Positions 9,140 to 17,320 of a stretch of 64,000 bases of DNA are shown here, one piece after another. Source of the stretch: Bacteroidales bacterium UBA4116. GTDB lineage: Bacteria > Bacteroidota > Bacteroidia > Bacteroidales > Tannerellaceae. The notes below the pieces were generated by a model that saw only the letters and a program-made list of their open reading frames with translations, made no database searches and had not been told where the DNA came from. Position 1 is the stretch's first letter. Each line of letters opens with the position of its first letter. Location of the stretch: the NCBI GenBank assembly GCA_002381645.1, contig DFXE01000007.1, positions 183,201 to 247,200 of the forward strand, given 5' to 3'. The position numbers and the translations under genes were made by a program.

Positions 9140-10279
9140 TTAATTTTTATAGACAGCATTATACCAATCCAATTGAGCATACCAATTATTCATTTCCGTA
9201 AGATTTCGCTGTAAAGGATATACAGACAGTCCCGAAAATTTAGTCACAGGTATTCCGCTATTTCCACCTACTCCCTGACAATAAATACGGTCAGTAAAAT
9301 AGGCACAGCTTACCACTTTATCAAGGCTTATTTTAAACCGGCTAAACTGGTCGGCAGTTGCTAAATGCTCAAGAACATCTCCAAAATCGTATAATCTTGT
9401 CGGAGCACCCGAAAGATACGTTAAGGTCTGAATTTCATTTAGAGGGAGGGAAAACATTTCCTCTTCACCGGCTGTTTTGAGAATTTCACTCACAATACCG
9501 GCTAATTCAGCCAACTCATCGGTTTTAACCACAGATATGTTTCCGAACGGATAAGTATAATTTTGGTAAAAATGATAAAAACTTTCTGCTACACCTTTCA
9601 GATTTGCTCTTTCTTTAAAAAGTAACGGAAGTATTTCTTTATAGGGAAACCCTTTTGCCATTGTCTCAGATGCCGATGATACAATATAATCAGCCTTATT
9701 TCTTAATTCATAAACACATTCAATGGAACCCATACTACAGGCATCAAAAAGTAAAAACTCAAATAAATTATCAGGAAGCGCTTCAGCCAGTTCATATATC
9801 TCCATAGCCCTCGTTCTGTCTTCATCTCCGAATGAACGAAGCATATTATGATAGCCGAATGGCATCCAGGCTGAACCATGACTCGACAATATCATACCGT
9901 AACTATCCGCAGGATAACGGGATACCACTTCATTAATAACCCCTCTCATCACATCCGGAGACAGAGCACTTTCATTTATATAATCGCGGATATGATACCG
10001 AGTTGCAACGCCATCACCCGTTTCTTTTATTTCAAAAAGCTCAGCTTCGTTCTTATTTTTGGAATAATAAACCACTAAATTTCCGCCGTTCAAGTTTTGG
10101 GAATTTGCTACTTCAATCATATCTTCAACATTCGCATTTAAATAATCTCCCAAGTTACTTGCCACCATGTATACAAGTACCGTCCGGGTAGGGCCGGTTT
10201 CGGGTTTCGGATCATCTTGATTACAACTACCGAATAAAATAAGAAAAAGCAACAAAAATAAAAAATATCTGATTTTCAT
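9140..10279 (-). CDS. Clostripain-family (C11) cysteine peptidase, lipoprotein
   Basis: 379 aa from the chosen start. The N-terminus KIRYFLFLLLFLILFGSC is a lipoprotein signal peptide (lipobox FGSC), so the peptidase is exported and lipid-anchored. The catalytic dyad is visible as His134 in ILSSHGSAW and Cys181 in LLFDACSMGSIE, the C11/clostripain pattern. An ATG at 10330 would add 17 residues that spoil the signal peptide and would lie upstream of the -7 box at 10302-10309; the ATG at 10279 is preceded by AAAAAAGGAATT. Clostripain-like enzymes usually cleave after Arg or Lys and are often self-processed. It heads the run of five minus-strand genes. Confidence 0.9.
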   Translation of the reverse strand: MKIRYFLFLLLFLILFGSCNQDDPKPETGPTRTVLVYMVASNLGDYLNANVEDMIEVANSQNLNGGNLVVYYSKNKNEAELFEIKETGDGVATRYHIRDYINESALSPDVMRGVINEVVSRYPADSYGMILSSHGSAWMPFGYHNMLRSFGDEDRTRAMEIYELAEALPDNLFEFLLFDACSMGSIECVYELRNKADYIVSSASETMAKGFPYKEILPLLFKERANLKGVAESFYHFYQNYTYPFGNISVVKTDELAELAGIVSEILKTAGEEEMFSLPLNEIQTLTYLSGAPTRLYDFGDVLEHLATADQFSRFKISLDKVVSCAYFTDRIYCQGVGGNSGIPVTKFSGLSVYPLQRNLTEMNNWYAQLDWYNAVYKN

Positions 10280-10301
10280 AATTCCTTTTTTAATTTGAAC
10301 A

Positions 10302-10309
10302 CAAAGATA
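10302..10309 (-). promoter_or_regulatory. Putative -7 box of the clostripain-tcdA-lolD-like operon
   Basis: Minus strand TATCTTTG, 22 bp upstream of the ATG at 10279. Its position rules out the longer upstream start for the peptidase. Confidence 0.5.
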
Positions 10310-10392
10310 CTCCTTTTTATATAATTCCACGAAAAGACATGTAAATCAGACATGTTTTTTGTTACTTTCACACTTTAAATGAAGTTTTTATT

Positions 10393-10400
10393 TATATTTG
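10393..10400 (+). promoter_or_regulatory. Putative -7 box of the DUF3575-DUF3868 pair
   Basis: Plus strand TATATTTG (TAnnTTTG), 33 bp upstream of the ATG at 10434. It is divergent to the clostripain promoter, with about 85 bp between the two boxes. Confidence 0.45.
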
Positions 10401-10433
10401 TGCGATTAATTAACGTTGATAAAGATTACACCT

Positions 10434-10991
10434 ATGAACAAAATATGGTTAGGTTTTTTATTCTATATTTGTACCGTTTCCACCATATGTGCACAACAAA
10501 TAGCTGTAAAAAGTAATATAGTTTACGATGCAACAGCAACACTTAATGTGGGTGCTGAATATGCAATCAACAAAAAAATTTCAATCGATTTATCCGGTAA
10601 TTACAACGGTTGGAATATGGGAGATAAATCATGGAAACACTGGCTAATCCAGCCCGAAGGCCGTTACTGGCTCTATGAAAGTTTCAACGGACATTTTTTC
10701 GGCATTCACGCCATGTATCTCGATTATGACGTTTCGCGCATGGAACTTCCTTTTATCGACTTCGAACGAAGGAATCATTATAAAGGTACAGCATACGGAG
10801 GGGGTGTTACCTACGGATATTCGCTTTATATTACTCCACGCTTTAATATTGAATTTTCGGCAGGTATCGGATACCTCAACTTTGAATATGATAAAACTGT
10901 TATAAGAACAGAGACTCTAGAAGGGCGTTTTAAAAAGAGCTATTTCGGCCCGACTAAACTAGGTATTAGTGTAATTTATATTATCAAATGA
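10434..10991 (+). CDS. DUF3575 outer-membrane beta-barrel protein
   Basis: 185 aa from the ATG at 10434 (an in-frame TTG 18 bp upstream is less likely). Signal peptide NKIWLGFLFYICTVSTICAQ is followed by alternating beta-strand pattern, with the DUF3575 hallmarks VKSNIVYDATATLNVGAEY, NYNGW and WLIQPEGRYW. DUF3575 proteins are small eight-strand-like barrels that in Bacteroidales usually accompany Mfa/Fim-type fimbrial loci next to DUF3868 proteins. Here it is followed 7 bp later by a DUF3868-like gene, but no fimbrillin or anchor gene follows. Likely outer membrane; exact role unknown. Confidence 0.85.
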   Translation: MNKIWLGFLFYICTVSTICAQQIAVKSNIVYDATATLNVGAEYAINKKISIDLSGNYNGWNMGDKSWKHWLIQPEGRYWLYESFNGHFFGIHAMYLDYDVSRMELPFIDFERRNHYKGTAYGGGVTYGYSLYITPRFNIEFSAGIGYLNFEYDKTVIRTETLEGRFKKSYFGPTKLGISVIYIIK

Positions 10992-10998
10992 TGCAACT

Positions 10999-11703
10999 AT
11001 GAAAAAAATATATTTTATAATGATAGTTCTGTTACTGGGACTTATCCCGGCACTAAATGCCCAAGAAGCAGGAACTGTAACCGTAAAACTGAATAAGGCT
11101 GACCTGAAAGGACAAGCATTAGACTTAGATCTGGATATCAGGATTAATCATATATACATTGGAAAAAGAGAGAGCTTATCCCTAACGCTTGCATTACAGA
11201 AAGGGAACAACATTGTCCATTTACCTCCGGTAATCATAAACGGAACCAACAAACGCAAGATGTATGAGCGGGCCGTCAATCTTTATGGGTTAAAAGAAGC
11301 AATGGGTGACGCATATGCCGTTTTAAAAAATGATGAGGACTTGATACAATTCTTACCTTATAAAAAAGCAATTGCATATAAACCGTGGATGAACCGGAGC
11401 CAGCTTATTTTAATCGGGGAAATCCTTGATTACAATAATAATGTAACACAAACATTTACCGATGTTTTAGAGAAATCACTTATTGTTAGTAGCCCAAACA
11501 AAAAAAACAGTGTCAGACCTACTGAAGCGACACCGAAACCACGGGTACAACAAAAATCCCAGGAAGATGAATGGGAAGAAATCATTATCCCCAGCCAGCA
11601 ACCTCAGCAACAACAACCGTTAATATTTCAACAAGGGGAATATCCAAACCGGCAACAAAGAGCAGGTCAGCAGCAATTCCGGGAAAACACTACCCGAAGA
11701 TAA
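10999..11703 (+). CDS. DUF3868-like exported protein, short form
   Basis: 234 aa. Signal peptide (KKIYFIMIVLLLGLIPALNAQ), then a domain of ~150 residues whose pattern (LDIRINHIYIGKRESLSLT, VHLPPVIINGTNKRKMYERAV, YAVLKNDEDLIQFLPYK) matches the N-terminal DUF3868 domain of fimbria-associated proteins. Typical members carry a further C-terminal OmpA-like region; here the chain ends in a Gln-rich, low-complexity tail (about residues 190-234). It is either a natural short form or a truncated remnant; no frameshift is evident. It forms an operon with the DUF3575 gene and converges with the AraC-type regulator. Confidence 0.75.
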   Translation: MKKIYFIMIVLLLGLIPALNAQEAGTVTVKLNKADLKGQALDLDLDIRINHIYIGKRESLSLTLALQKGNNIVHLPPVIINGTNKRKMYERAVNLYGLKEAMGDAYAVLKNDEDLIQFLPYKKAIAYKPWMNRSQLILIGEILDYNNNVTQTFTDVLEKSLIVSSPNKKNSVRPTEATPKPRVQQKSQEDEWEEIIIPSQQPQQQQPLIFQQGEYPNRQQRAGQQQFRENTTRR

Positions 11704-11714
11704 AGTATTGTTCT

Positions 11715-12551
11715 TTATTCAGAACGTAAAGCACGGGGAGATTTCCCAAAATTAGAGCGGCAGAAATGAGAAAAATTCGCCAAAGACTCAAAACCGTATT
11801 TTATGCTTATTTCTGTAATTGTCATTCTGGTTGAAATAATATCGTTGTAAATGTCCTGACGCTTTTGTTTAAGCATCCATTGATAGGCAGGTTCGTCAAA
11901 AGTTTCTTTAAATATTCTTCTAAAAGTAGGAACAGTAAACCCACCCAGCTGGGCAAAACTCTCTACATCTTTTGCCCGGTGGTAATTATTCATCACAAAA
12001 TAACGAAAACTCCGGCTGTGGCTGTAAATAGGAGAATAAAAACCGGACAATTCCTTTAATGTATAATAACAATTAAGTAAATAAAATAATTCCGTCTGTT
12101 TGGATTGCATAAATCCCGAACAAAGCATATCATCGATAAGAAACATTTTCATACTTTCAAGAAAAGCACGCAAAGGTGTGCATGCATTCATAACAGAAGA
12201 TGAAGGTGCCTTTCCCTCGACATAACTCAAACCACTTTGGAAACGCGTATCACAAACATTTTGCAACCGGTCGAATAAATATAAAACAGATTCAAGAGGA
12301 GTATGTACTCTAAATTCAATATTGGAACCTACAGGCTGTAATATAAAATCACCTTCACGTAAAATAGTATCCGGATGTTCATCGCTATTTACCCAAACTT
12401 CACCTTTCAATATAAAATACATAATATTCTGGGAACATCTCTCACGGGGAATAAACATTCCTCGTGGAAAACTACGAAATTTAAAGACATCTTTCCTGAA
12501 CTGCTCGCAGGAAGCACAATCCGTATATTTATTGCACCTTTCTTCGAACAT
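11715..12551 (-). CDS. AraC-family transcriptional regulator
   Basis: 278 aa. An N-terminal cupin-like sensor part (FILKGEVWVNSDEHPDTILREGDFIL) precedes a C-terminal AraC double helix-turn-helix (FAQLGGFTVPTFRRIFKE and ITEISIKYGFESLANFSHFCRSNFGKSPRALR). A Cys-rich start (CNKYTDCASCEQF) is also present. Regulators of this architecture are frequent beside DUF3575/DUF3868 fimbrial genes in Bacteroidales, and this one faces such a pair. It starts 4 bp after the GHL10 gene stop, with AAAGG just upstream of the ATG, so it may be translated from the GHL10 transcript. Confidence 0.9.
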   Translation of the reverse strand: MFEERCNKYTDCASCEQFRKDVFKFRSFPRGMFIPRERCSQNIMYFILKGEVWVNSDEHPDTILREGDFILQPVGSNIEFRVHTPLESVLYLFDRLQNVCDTRFQSGLSYVEGKAPSSSVMNACTPLRAFLESMKMFLIDDMLCSGFMQSKQTELFYLLNCYYTLKELSGFYSPIYSHSRSFRYFVMNNYHRAKDVESFAQLGGFTVPTFRRIFKETFDEPAYQWMLKQKRQDIYNDIISTRMTITEISIKYGFESLANFSHFCRSNFGKSPRALRSE

Positions 12552-12555
12552 ACCT

Positions 12556-14079
12556 TTATAATTTTACTTTTATTCTTTTTCCTTTACTTTCATTATGATA
12601 ACGATCAACAGCAGTGACAACAAAACGAAGGGTATGTTTTTCGTTACCGAATTCAGAGTAAGGTATTAAGCAGGAAGGTTTTTTCGTAATTTTTAAAATA
12701 TTAGCAGGGTTATCCATATCCATTTTCTCTTTCTTATGAAAACAATATACTACAAAATAAGAAGCAGATGATACATACTCATTATTTTGTGCCGTTTTCC
12801 ATTTAATATACAATCCGTCTTTCCGCTTTTCAAACATCAGATCATCAACCGCTTCCGGTTTACGATCATACATAGTGGTATATGCAGGCAAAAGAGCAGG
12901 ATAACGGTGATAATTTTGTTTCAGGCTATCTGCAATACCTTTATTATTCCATAAAATTTCATTTGCAGGCCAAAAACAGTTCCCATTTATATGCGGCAAT
13001 TTGCGCTCATATTTTATTTTATCCCCAAGCTGTTCTCTTTTCATTGTCCGGTCAACATCCTGGCCTATATACAAATGTACTCCTTTGGTATGATTATTCC
13101 ACCATTGCACCAACGTGGTATAATCAGCTGCCTTATGCCCCATTTCCCAATAAAGCTGAGGAATATTATAATCAATCCACCGCTGATCAAGCCAATAAAG
13201 CACATCAGCATATAAGTCATCGTAATTTTGGAGACCATTCGTATCACTACCCGAACCATCAGCCGTATTTTTCTTGTTCCTGTAAATACCAAAAGGACTT
13301 ATACCAAACCGTACCCACGGTTTGGTCTCCTTTATGGTAACATTTAGTTCACTTATCAACAAATTGACATTCTCCCTACGCCAATCGTCCCTTGTTTTCT
13401 CCGTATATCCGTTACCCTTGCCGTATCTTTCAAAACTTTTGTTATCAGGAAACGGTTCACCGGCAACCGGATACGGATAAAAATAATCATCCATATGGAT
13501 AGCGTCTACATCATAACGACTTACAATATCTTTTACAACCTGACAAATGAAGCGACGGTTTTGTGGCTGGCCAGGATCAAAAAGTATCTGACCATTATAT
13601 TTAACGAACCGACCGGGATATTTTCGGATAATATGTGATTCAGCAAACTCAGTGCTTCCGACGTACCCTGCACGATAAGGGTTTAACCATGCATGAAACT
13701 CCATATTTCGCTGATGGCATTCTTCAATAAGGAATTCCATTAAATCAAAATCTCCTTCCGGTGCAACACCTTGCACTCCGGTATAAAATCGGCTCCATGG
13801 CTCCAGTTCGGATTTATAAAAAGCATCGGCCTCCGGACGAACTTGAAAGATTACGGCATTGATTCCGCATTCCTGAAGATAATCAAGTTTACGAATAAAA
13901 TCTTCTCTCATCTGATTAGGGGTCATATCCTTATATTCTCCTTGGAAAACAGTCTGGATCCAGGTGCCTCTAAATTCTCGTTTAGGTGCCCTCTCACGAT
14001 CACTTACAGATTGTCGTGAAGTAGAACATCCCGTCAGTACATACAACAGAAATAACAGATATACATCTCTTTTGCGCAT
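12556..14079 (-). CDS. GHL10-family (glycosyl-hydrolase-like 10) lipoprotein
   Basis: 507 aa from the ATG at 14079. The N-terminus RKRDVYLLFLLYVLTGC is a lipoprotein signal peptide (lipobox LTGC). The TIM-barrel core is recognised by REFRGTWIQTVFQGEY, INAVIFQVRPEADAFY, HAWLNPYRAGY, DAIHMDDYFYPYP and NIPQLYWEMGH. GHL10 proteins are putative surface or periplasmic glycoside hydrolases, often linked to peptidoglycan or glycan turnover; the substrate is uncertain. A fibronectin-like C-terminal segment (about residues 410-507) follows. The longer start at 14109 is rejected because it lies upstream of the -7 box at 14107-14114 and spoils the signal peptide. Confidence 0.88.
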   Translation of the reverse strand: MRKRDVYLLFLLYVLTGCSTSRQSVSDRERAPKREFRGTWIQTVFQGEYKDMTPNQMREDFIRKLDYLQECGINAVIFQVRPEADAFYKSELEPWSRFYTGVQGVAPEGDFDLMEFLIEECHQRNMEFHAWLNPYRAGYVGSTEFAESHIIRKYPGRFVKYNGQILFDPGQPQNRRFICQVVKDIVSRYDVDAIHMDDYFYPYPVAGEPFPDNKSFERYGKGNGYTEKTRDDWRRENVNLLISELNVTIKETKPWVRFGISPFGIYRNKKNTADGSGSDTNGLQNYDDLYADVLYWLDQRWIDYNIPQLYWEMGHKAADYTTLVQWWNNHTKGVHLYIGQDVDRTMKREQLGDKIKYERKLPHINGNCFWPANEILWNNKGIADSLKQNYHRYPALLPAYTTMYDRKPEAVDDLMFEKRKDGLYIKWKTAQNNEYVSSASYFVVYCFHKKEKMDMDNPANILKITKKPSCLIPYSEFGNEKHTLRFVVTAVDRYHNESKGKRIKVKL

Positions 14080-14106
14080 GGACTTAGCTATATTTTCGTT
14101 CCATTG

Positions 14107-14114
14107 CAAAGTTA
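14107..14114 (-). promoter_or_regulatory. Putative -7 box of the GHL10-AraC unit
   Basis: Minus strand TAACTTTG (TAnnTTTG), 27 bp upstream of the ATG at 14079. It sits in host sequence left of the mobile element. Confidence 0.45.
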
Positions 14115-14679
14115 CAGTTTATCCTGTAATATCTTTTATTTATTTCAGACTAATTCTACAATAATAATACACACTCACACTTATTCGCATTAAAAAGAAA
14201 TAAATTTCGATCCATATATTATCAAATTTCCACAATTCTTATAATTTATAAGCTTTTTATAAATTTCAACGTTTTATGAATCAAGACCAATAAATTTCAA
14301 ACTGAAACTTATCTCCAACTTTATTTTATAAAATTATCTTAGGGAGATAACCTTTTGAATAAAAGGCTGTAAGCGGAATTTTTCAGCGGTAGAGGTAACG
14401 ATTTGGCAACCGTGCTTATTTCTGCGTTTTGCGCTGTATTTCCTCAAATAACTCACGACAAATCTACGAATTATTTCTCACAAACCAACACATATTTTTT
14501 TCCTTTTTTTATTTGATATACCTTTCTTTCATTCAGGGAATAGATAAGGCAACACTTTTTAGAAATTTACTCTTTTTGTGAAGCAAAAAGGAAGAAATTT
14601 CTAAAAACCGTTTACGGCTTGGTGTTTCCGTTCTATTGCCTGTGTGTATTTTTGTATCTCAAATGAATAAAGAATTATT
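14115..14679. other. 565-bp gene-free region containing the left end of the mobile element
   Basis: The first ~225 bp are very AT-rich, like host intergenic DNA. From about 14340 the composition becomes more balanced, with a small hairpin CCTTTT-GAAT-AAAAGG at 14351-14366 and the long hairpin at 14556-14607. I see no convincing ORF. The element boundary is probably near 14.33-14.35 kb, but no exact direct repeat with the right end was proven. Confidence 0.4.
14556..14607. terminator. Long perfect two-part hairpin at the left end of the element
   Basis: Arms of 13 bp (14556-14568 and 14595-14607, TTTTTAGAAATTT and its complement) enclose a second 7-bp stem (CTTTTTG 14572-14578 with CAAAAAG 14584-14590). 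It lies ~70 bp past the stop of the GNAT-like gene, so it may end the mobilization operon transcript. Its length and symmetry could also serve DNA processing at the element end. Confidence 0.5.
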
Positions 14680-15081
14680 TTAGTCCATTGAAAAATAAGA
14701 TATAAGTTTCTCTACCGATACCGCATAATTATAACTGTCTATCGAATAGAAGCCTAACTTTTCTGCAAATGCCTTGCTTTTCTCGTTGGTAGATTCTATT
14801 CCGATATGCTTAAATCCATATTTTAAGGCTATTTCAGCTAAGAACCTGACAAAGTGAGCATAGCCTATCCGTTCTTTTCGGAAGCTGATTCGGGCTATAA
14901 TCAGGCAATCGGGCGGAAACAGGCTTTCTATCTTTCGGATACGCAAATATAGGTCTATTCGGCTGTTCCTGCGAGTGGTTACGATATTATCGGGAGTAAG
15001 ATATACAAGAGAACGGCGGTATCCGAACTGCTTCATTAGGTATATGTCTATCGCTTTGCGTATTTCTTCGTATTCATTCAT
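14680..15081 (-). CDS. GNAT-like acetyltransferase-fold protein of the element
   Basis: 133 aa. The C-terminal half has the order expected of a GNAT fold: a beta strand (CLIIARISF), then RKERIGYAHFVRFLAEIALKYG as a degenerate acetyl-CoA loop and helix, and ESTNEKSKAFAEKLGFYSID, which matches motif B (N-x-x-S-x-x-F-A-x-K-L-G-F). The glycine loop is weak, so activity is uncertain. It is the last gene after the mobilization genes, 19 bp past BtgB. Proteins like this recur at the end of mob operons of Bacteroidetes elements (recollection, not verified); substrate unknown. Confidence 0.65.
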   Translation of the reverse strand: MNEYEEIRKAIDIYLMKQFGYRRSLVYLTPDNIVTTRRNSRIDLYLRIRKIESLFPPDCLIIARISFRKERIGYAHFVRFLAEIALKYGFKHIGIESTNEKSKAFAEKLGFYSIDSYNYAVSVEKLISYFSMD

Positions 15082-15100
15082 AATGTTATTTTTTAATAAT

Positions 15101-15907
15101 TTATCTTCTGATTCCTCGTTTGGTTTTTTTCTCTTTCGTGGGAGGACTTACCGCCTGTTTCTTTTTTCTTTCATCGTGAAGTGTATTTTGCGGAGTAGGT
15201 TGTATTCGGGCGGTTTCCTGTTTAATTTGCCGTTCCTGCATATTGAGTTGTTCGGTTATCGTTCCGTTCTTCATGGTGTTGTAATACTCAAAAGATTCGG
15301 TTAATTCCCTTTGGTAGCCGAACAGCTTGTCAAATCCCTGCTCTGTTTGCCGGAACAGGTTCTTCCTGTCGAAACCGCCCTTAACCGTTCCTTTTGTGGT
15401 GTTCTTGTGGTTGTTTAGCGGAGATAGCTTCTTTTTGTTAGATTGGTCTTTCCGACTAACAATCAAATGGCAGTGCATATTCAGTTCATTATTTGACCTG
15501 TCTCGACTGAAATGTATCTTTCCGTAAAATTTTATATCTTCTGCCGATAGTCCTTTGTTGAAATTCTTGGCATATTCAGGAATAACGACTTCCCGGATAT
15601 ACTGTTTCATGGCTTCGGCTTGTTCCTGTTCCGTATTGCCCATTGCTTTAAGTTCTTTTTCCGATGGGCTTACATGAATAGCGTAAAACTTAGCATCTGT
15701 TTTTAATAACTGACCGATATTACTATCTATATCTTTAATGACCTGCGATTTGTAGATATTATCTTCTGTCAGGTTGAAAAACCCTTCGGTATAGATTCCC
15801 TGCTCCATACGCTCTAAATCCTCATGCTCGCAATAATCGGCGAGCCTCCGGCTACTGCCTGCATTGTTATATGTGCCTTTGGACGGTGGCGGGAAATCTA
15901 TATTCAT
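15101..15907 (-). CDS. BtgB-like mobilization protein/relaxase (DUF5712 family)
   Basis: 268 aa. The relaxase-like metal motif appears as His132 (KIHFSRDRSNNE) plus His145 and His147 in NMHCHLIVSRKD, and a Tyr (Y25 in LADYCEHED) is a possible nicking residue. Such proteins nick at oriT and pilot the single strand during mobilization by a helper conjugative system. The C-terminal ~60 residues are basic and Pro/Lys-rich, fitting DNA binding. The start lies 3 bp after the BtgA-like stop, a conserved two-gene mob arrangement. The name rests on similarity to the BtgB/DUF5712 group as I recall it. Confidence 0.8.
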   Translation of the reverse strand: MNIDFPPPSKGTYNNAGSSRRLADYCEHEDLERMEQGIYTEGFFNLTEDNIYKSQVIKDIDSNIGQLLKTDAKFYAIHVSPSEKELKAMGNTEQEQAEAMKQYIREVVIPEYAKNFNKGLSAEDIKFYGKIHFSRDRSNNELNMHCHLIVSRKDQSNKKKLSPLNNHKNTTKGTVKGGFDRKNLFRQTEQGFDKLFGYQRELTESFEYYNTMKNGTITEQLNMQERQIKQETARIQPTPQNTLHDERKKKQAVSPPTKEKKTKRGIRR

Positions 15908-15910
15908 GAA

Positions 15911-16519
15911 TTACTTTTCGTTTATCAGGTCATTAATATCGGTTCTTAGGTTCTCTTTTCGCTTGCCGTCCATTACTCCGCATGTTGCCAGTTCCGAATA
16001 AAGGGAAATCAGTTTCAAAAGTTTATTATTATTCCGCTCCTGCTTCTTTGATGATACGTTTATGGATTGGGCAAGTTCGTTAATCTGTTTGGCTTGGTTA
16101 TTAATTACAGTTGCGTGTTGGTTGAATGTTTCGCTTATTTTTTTCAGAACATTATCCTGCAATTCCCTTGTGGTATCTATTTCTGATGCTATTAACCCTT
16201 TCTGTTCTTTCATGGAAGCATCAAATTTGACGGCTATTGAATGGCTTGTGCGTATCATCGGGTTAAGCTGGTCTTCCTCGTACTTCCGAATGAAGCGGAT
16301 AATATCGTCCTGCCGTTTGTTGATTTTGGCAAGTTCCGTTTTTACCGATTCGGGAGCATCAGCGGGATTGATATGCGCTTTCTCCAGATACAAGAAAGCC
16401 AGTTTCACAATTTCCCCTTTTTTCAACGAATAACGTTTACAGAGTTTTTCTATCAACTTGTCCGTTTCCGCTTCTATCGCTATTGTCGTAAATATGATAT
16501 TTCTATTCTGTTTAGCCAT
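15911..16519 (-). CDS. BfmA/BtgA-family mobilization protein
   Basis: 202 aa. The N-terminal ~60 residues (IIFTTIAIEAETDKLIEKLCKRYSLKKGEIVKLAFLYLEK) resemble a ribbon-helix-helix-type DNA-binding region. Residues ~65-180 are coiled-coil-prone with many Gln, Asn and Lys. BfmA/BtgA proteins bind oriT and assist the relaxase. The gene lies directly downstream of the inverted-repeat-rich region at 16581-16720, the expected oriT position, and just upstream of the relaxase-like gene. No membrane segment or enzyme motif is visible. Confidence 0.82.
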   Translation of the reverse strand: MAKQNRNIIFTTIAIEAETDKLIEKLCKRYSLKKGEIVKLAFLYLEKAHINPADAPESVKTELAKINKRQDDIIRFIRKYEEDQLNPMIRTSHSIAVKFDASMKEQKGLIASEIDTTRELQDNVLKKISETFNQHATVINNQAKQINELAQSINVSSKKQERNNNKLLKLISLYSELATCGVMDGKRKENLRTDINDLINEK

Positions 16520-16820
16520 AGTTATAACTATTTTATAGCTATTTATATATTTAACTTGCTGAAATAGAATTGCATATCAATTCGAGTTATAGCAAGTGTT
16601 ATAACTGTGCTTTAGGATAAAGCACTAAAGCCGAAGGCTTTGTCCCGCAGGGCAAGAGGAAGAACAGGACGAAGTCCAGTTCCCTCTTGCTCAATTTCGC
16701 AAAACGAACAGAGCCGATAGGCGATGTTGTTTTTGTGAAATGCGGAGCTACATTTGAAGGCGTAAACTAAAACAAGCATTCATCCGCTTGCGCTATTCTG
16801 CTTAAAACTAAAAAGCAGAA
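16520..16820. other. oriT-like region upstream of the mobilization genes
   Basis: This 301-bp gap has no ORF but a dense set of inverted repeats: GTTATA/TATAAC (16586-16605), GCTTTA-GGA-TAAAGC (16609-16623), AAAGCC-GAA-GGCTTT (about 16626-16640), and a long pair GCAAGAGGAA ... TTCCCTCTTGC (about 16650-16690) around a smaller GGAC-GAA-GTCC. Such repeats directly upstream of mobA-type genes are typical of transfer origins (family knowledge). The nick site is not identified. Confidence 0.55.
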
Positions 16821-17168
16821 TCATTCCTCTTTTTCGTCCTTGTTTTCTTCTTTCGGGTGTTTCTTGTCAAACTCTTGGGATGCCCAATAATCCATATATT
16901 TATGGACAAATTCCCGGACATCGTTCACTCGATAGTAAGTTTTATGACCTATCATAAAATAGGGTAGTTTTCCGTCTGACCGATAACGTTGCAGGGTGCG
17001 TTTCGACACTTTAAGGAGAAAAGCTAAATCTTGGTTATCAAGTAATTTCTCGTCTTTGTCGAATACTTTATCAGTGTTAATCAGGGATTTCAAATCCTGA
17101 CCGATTTCACTTAGTTTTTTGGATAGCTTCTGCATCCATTTTTCAAAATCTTCAGTGTTGATATACAT
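16821..17168 (-). CDS. Excisionase-like helix-turn-helix protein
   Basis: 115 aa. The centre, LDNQDLAFLLKVSKRTLQRYRSDGKLPYFMIGHKTYYRVNDVREFV, is a MerR/excisionase-type winged helix-turn-helix of the kind found in nearly all Bacteroidetes integrative elements. An N-terminal coiled coil (residues ~5-35) and an acidic/Lys-rich C-terminus flank it. It is likely an accessory factor for excision or for regulating the mobilization genes. It has its own spacing from the neighbours (152 bp to the RteC-like gene, 301 bp to BtgA). Confidence 0.85.
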   Translation of the reverse strand: MYINTEDFEKWMQKLSKKLSEIGQDLKSLINTDKVFDKDEKLLDNQDLAFLLKVSKRTLQRYRSDGKLPYFMIGHKTYYRVNDVREFVHKYMDYWASQEFDKKHPKEENKDEKEE

Positions 17169-17320
17169 GACTTTACTTCATTTAGAGATTATTAATTCGT
17201 TATCTCAATCGATTGATGAGGCAAAGGACGGAAGAATGAAGAAGTAAAAACAGAGGAGTAGGTAACTACTCCCCCAAATGTTTTTCATAAACAGCTAAAT
17301 ATAAGCTGTTTACAAAATGG

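Noticed and set aside
10280..10330. Longer N-terminus of the clostripain-like peptidase
   Set aside because: The added 17 residues precede the signal peptide and lie upstream of the likely -7 box.
12882..13340. 152-aa plus-strand ORF opposite the GHL10 gene
   Set aside because: It lies wholly antisense within a well-supported lipoprotein gene, has no signal or domain, and its composition is what a reverse frame gives.
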